Positions 5,579 through 5,752 of a stretch of DNA of 5,752 nucleotides are shown here, one piece after another; the stretch's first letter is position 1; every line of letters starts with the position of its first letter. Source of the DNA: Methanosarcinales archaeon (GTDB lineage: Archaea; Halobacteriota; Methanosarcinia; Methanosarcinales; Methanogasteraceae); contig QMVM01000139.1 of assembly GCA_003661105.1 (NCBI GenBank), forward strand, positions 1-5,752, read 5' to 3'. Below the pieces are notes generated by a model, which saw only the letters and a list, made by a program, of their open reading frames with translations, did no database searches and was not told the origin of the DNA. The position numbers were made by a program, and so were the translations under genes.

Positions 5579-5659
5579 TAGTTGATTACACTGAAAAAAG
5601 TCTATTTTGTGCCGCCATCCTGAAATAGCTATGATTACGCTGAAAAAAGTCATTTTGCG
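5575..5659. repeat. Imperfect direct repeat of about 37 nt, two copies
   Basis: Copy 1 (5575-5611) and copy 2 (5622-5659) both read GAAATAG, then GATTAC, then CTGAAAAAAGTC, then ATTTTG, differing by a few substitutions and small gaps. The best block, GATTACACTGAAAAAAGT against GATTACGCTGAAAAAAGT, agrees at 17 of 18 positions. Starts are 47 nt apart. The copies lie about 360-440 nt upstream of the AlbA_2 start. They could be binding sites for a protein, relics of a dispersed repeat, or a local duplication. Confidence 0.6.
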
Positions 5660-5752
5660 GTCTTTGGATTTCGACCCCTGGGGACCTAAAAAAATGTATC
5701 AAAAAAGCTTATTGAGAATTGATCTCAACTAATAGACATGCTTTCACCTTTC

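Larger units (their letters stand above)
5379..5752. other. Intergenic region without recognisable gene
   Basis: No frame on either strand gives a protein I recognise. Besides the direct repeat (5575-5659) there is a short palindrome TTGAGA-attga-TCTCAA at 5712-5728, which is small for a terminator but could be an operator, and a CCCCTGGGG core near 5675-5683. A minus-strand reading from a TTG at 5536 with GGAG nearby stays open into the AlbA_2 frame, but it runs through the GGGGTC repeats and has no protein-like character. The window ends without reaching another gene. Confidence 0.5.

Noticed and set aside
5712..5728. TTGAGA/TCTCAA palindrome as terminator
   Set aside because: The six-base A+T-rich stem has no T-run on either side, so it is only noted as a possible operator inside the intergenic entry.

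Overview
The window looks like chromosomal DNA of a Gram-negative bacterium. One product has a signal peptide and a C-terminal beta-barrel ending in phenylalanine, which is an outer-membrane protein signature. FecR/TPR-barrel gene pairs and GGGGTC-type palindromic repeats remind me of the Desulfobacterota (old Deltaproteobacteria), but that placement is an impression, not a result. All recognisable genes lie on the minus strand, so gene order runs from high to low coordinates.

Region A (about 5219-5752) holds no intact gene. It has an imperfect direct repeat (5575-5659), a 12-bp perfect inverted repeat (5322-5363) next to GGGGTC-type motifs, and an open stretch (5212-5337) that looks like the C-terminal end of a gene whose body is gone.

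Region B (about 2700-5218) is a tightly packed, visibly G+C-richer cassette. It encodes a 394-residue AlbA_2 (Schlafen-type) plus HATPase_c_4 protein, overlapped by 4 nt by a 328-residue ParA-like P-loop ATPase. Two nucleotides after the ParA stop comes a RhuM-family fragment that lacks both ends. The overlaps suggest one operon that once held at least one more gene upstream, and perhaps a complete RhuM gene. AlbA_2/HATPase_c_4 and RhuM proteins are typical of defence islands and other mobile gene neighbourhoods, so this may be the remnant of a defence-type or mobile-element module. No function for it can be proved from sequence alone.

Region C (140-2582) is an A+T-richer, two-gene cell-envelope operon. 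It has a TPR protein with an outer-membrane barrel (447 aa) and, 1 nt later, an exported FecR-domain protein (365 aa) with a long tail made almost entirely of Asp, Ser, Thr and Gly, part of it encoded by a 45-bp tandem repeat. The architecture recalls Slam-like (DUF560) TPR-barrel exporters paired with surface cargo. A good -35 box (TTGACA) with a 17-nt spacer lies just upstream, at the edge of the cassette.

The two edges of region B carry the same 16-mer in inverted orientation with one mismatch (2658-2673 and 5359-5374). The left copy contains most of the -35 box of the envelope operon. The simplest reading is that repeat-type mobile sequences bounded and eroded the cassette, truncating the gene at its 5' side and RhuM at its 3' side, and perhaps supplying promoter sequence to the neighbouring operon. 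The far left end (12-91) is a separate imperfect hairpin of a kind commonly dispersed in bacterial genomes.
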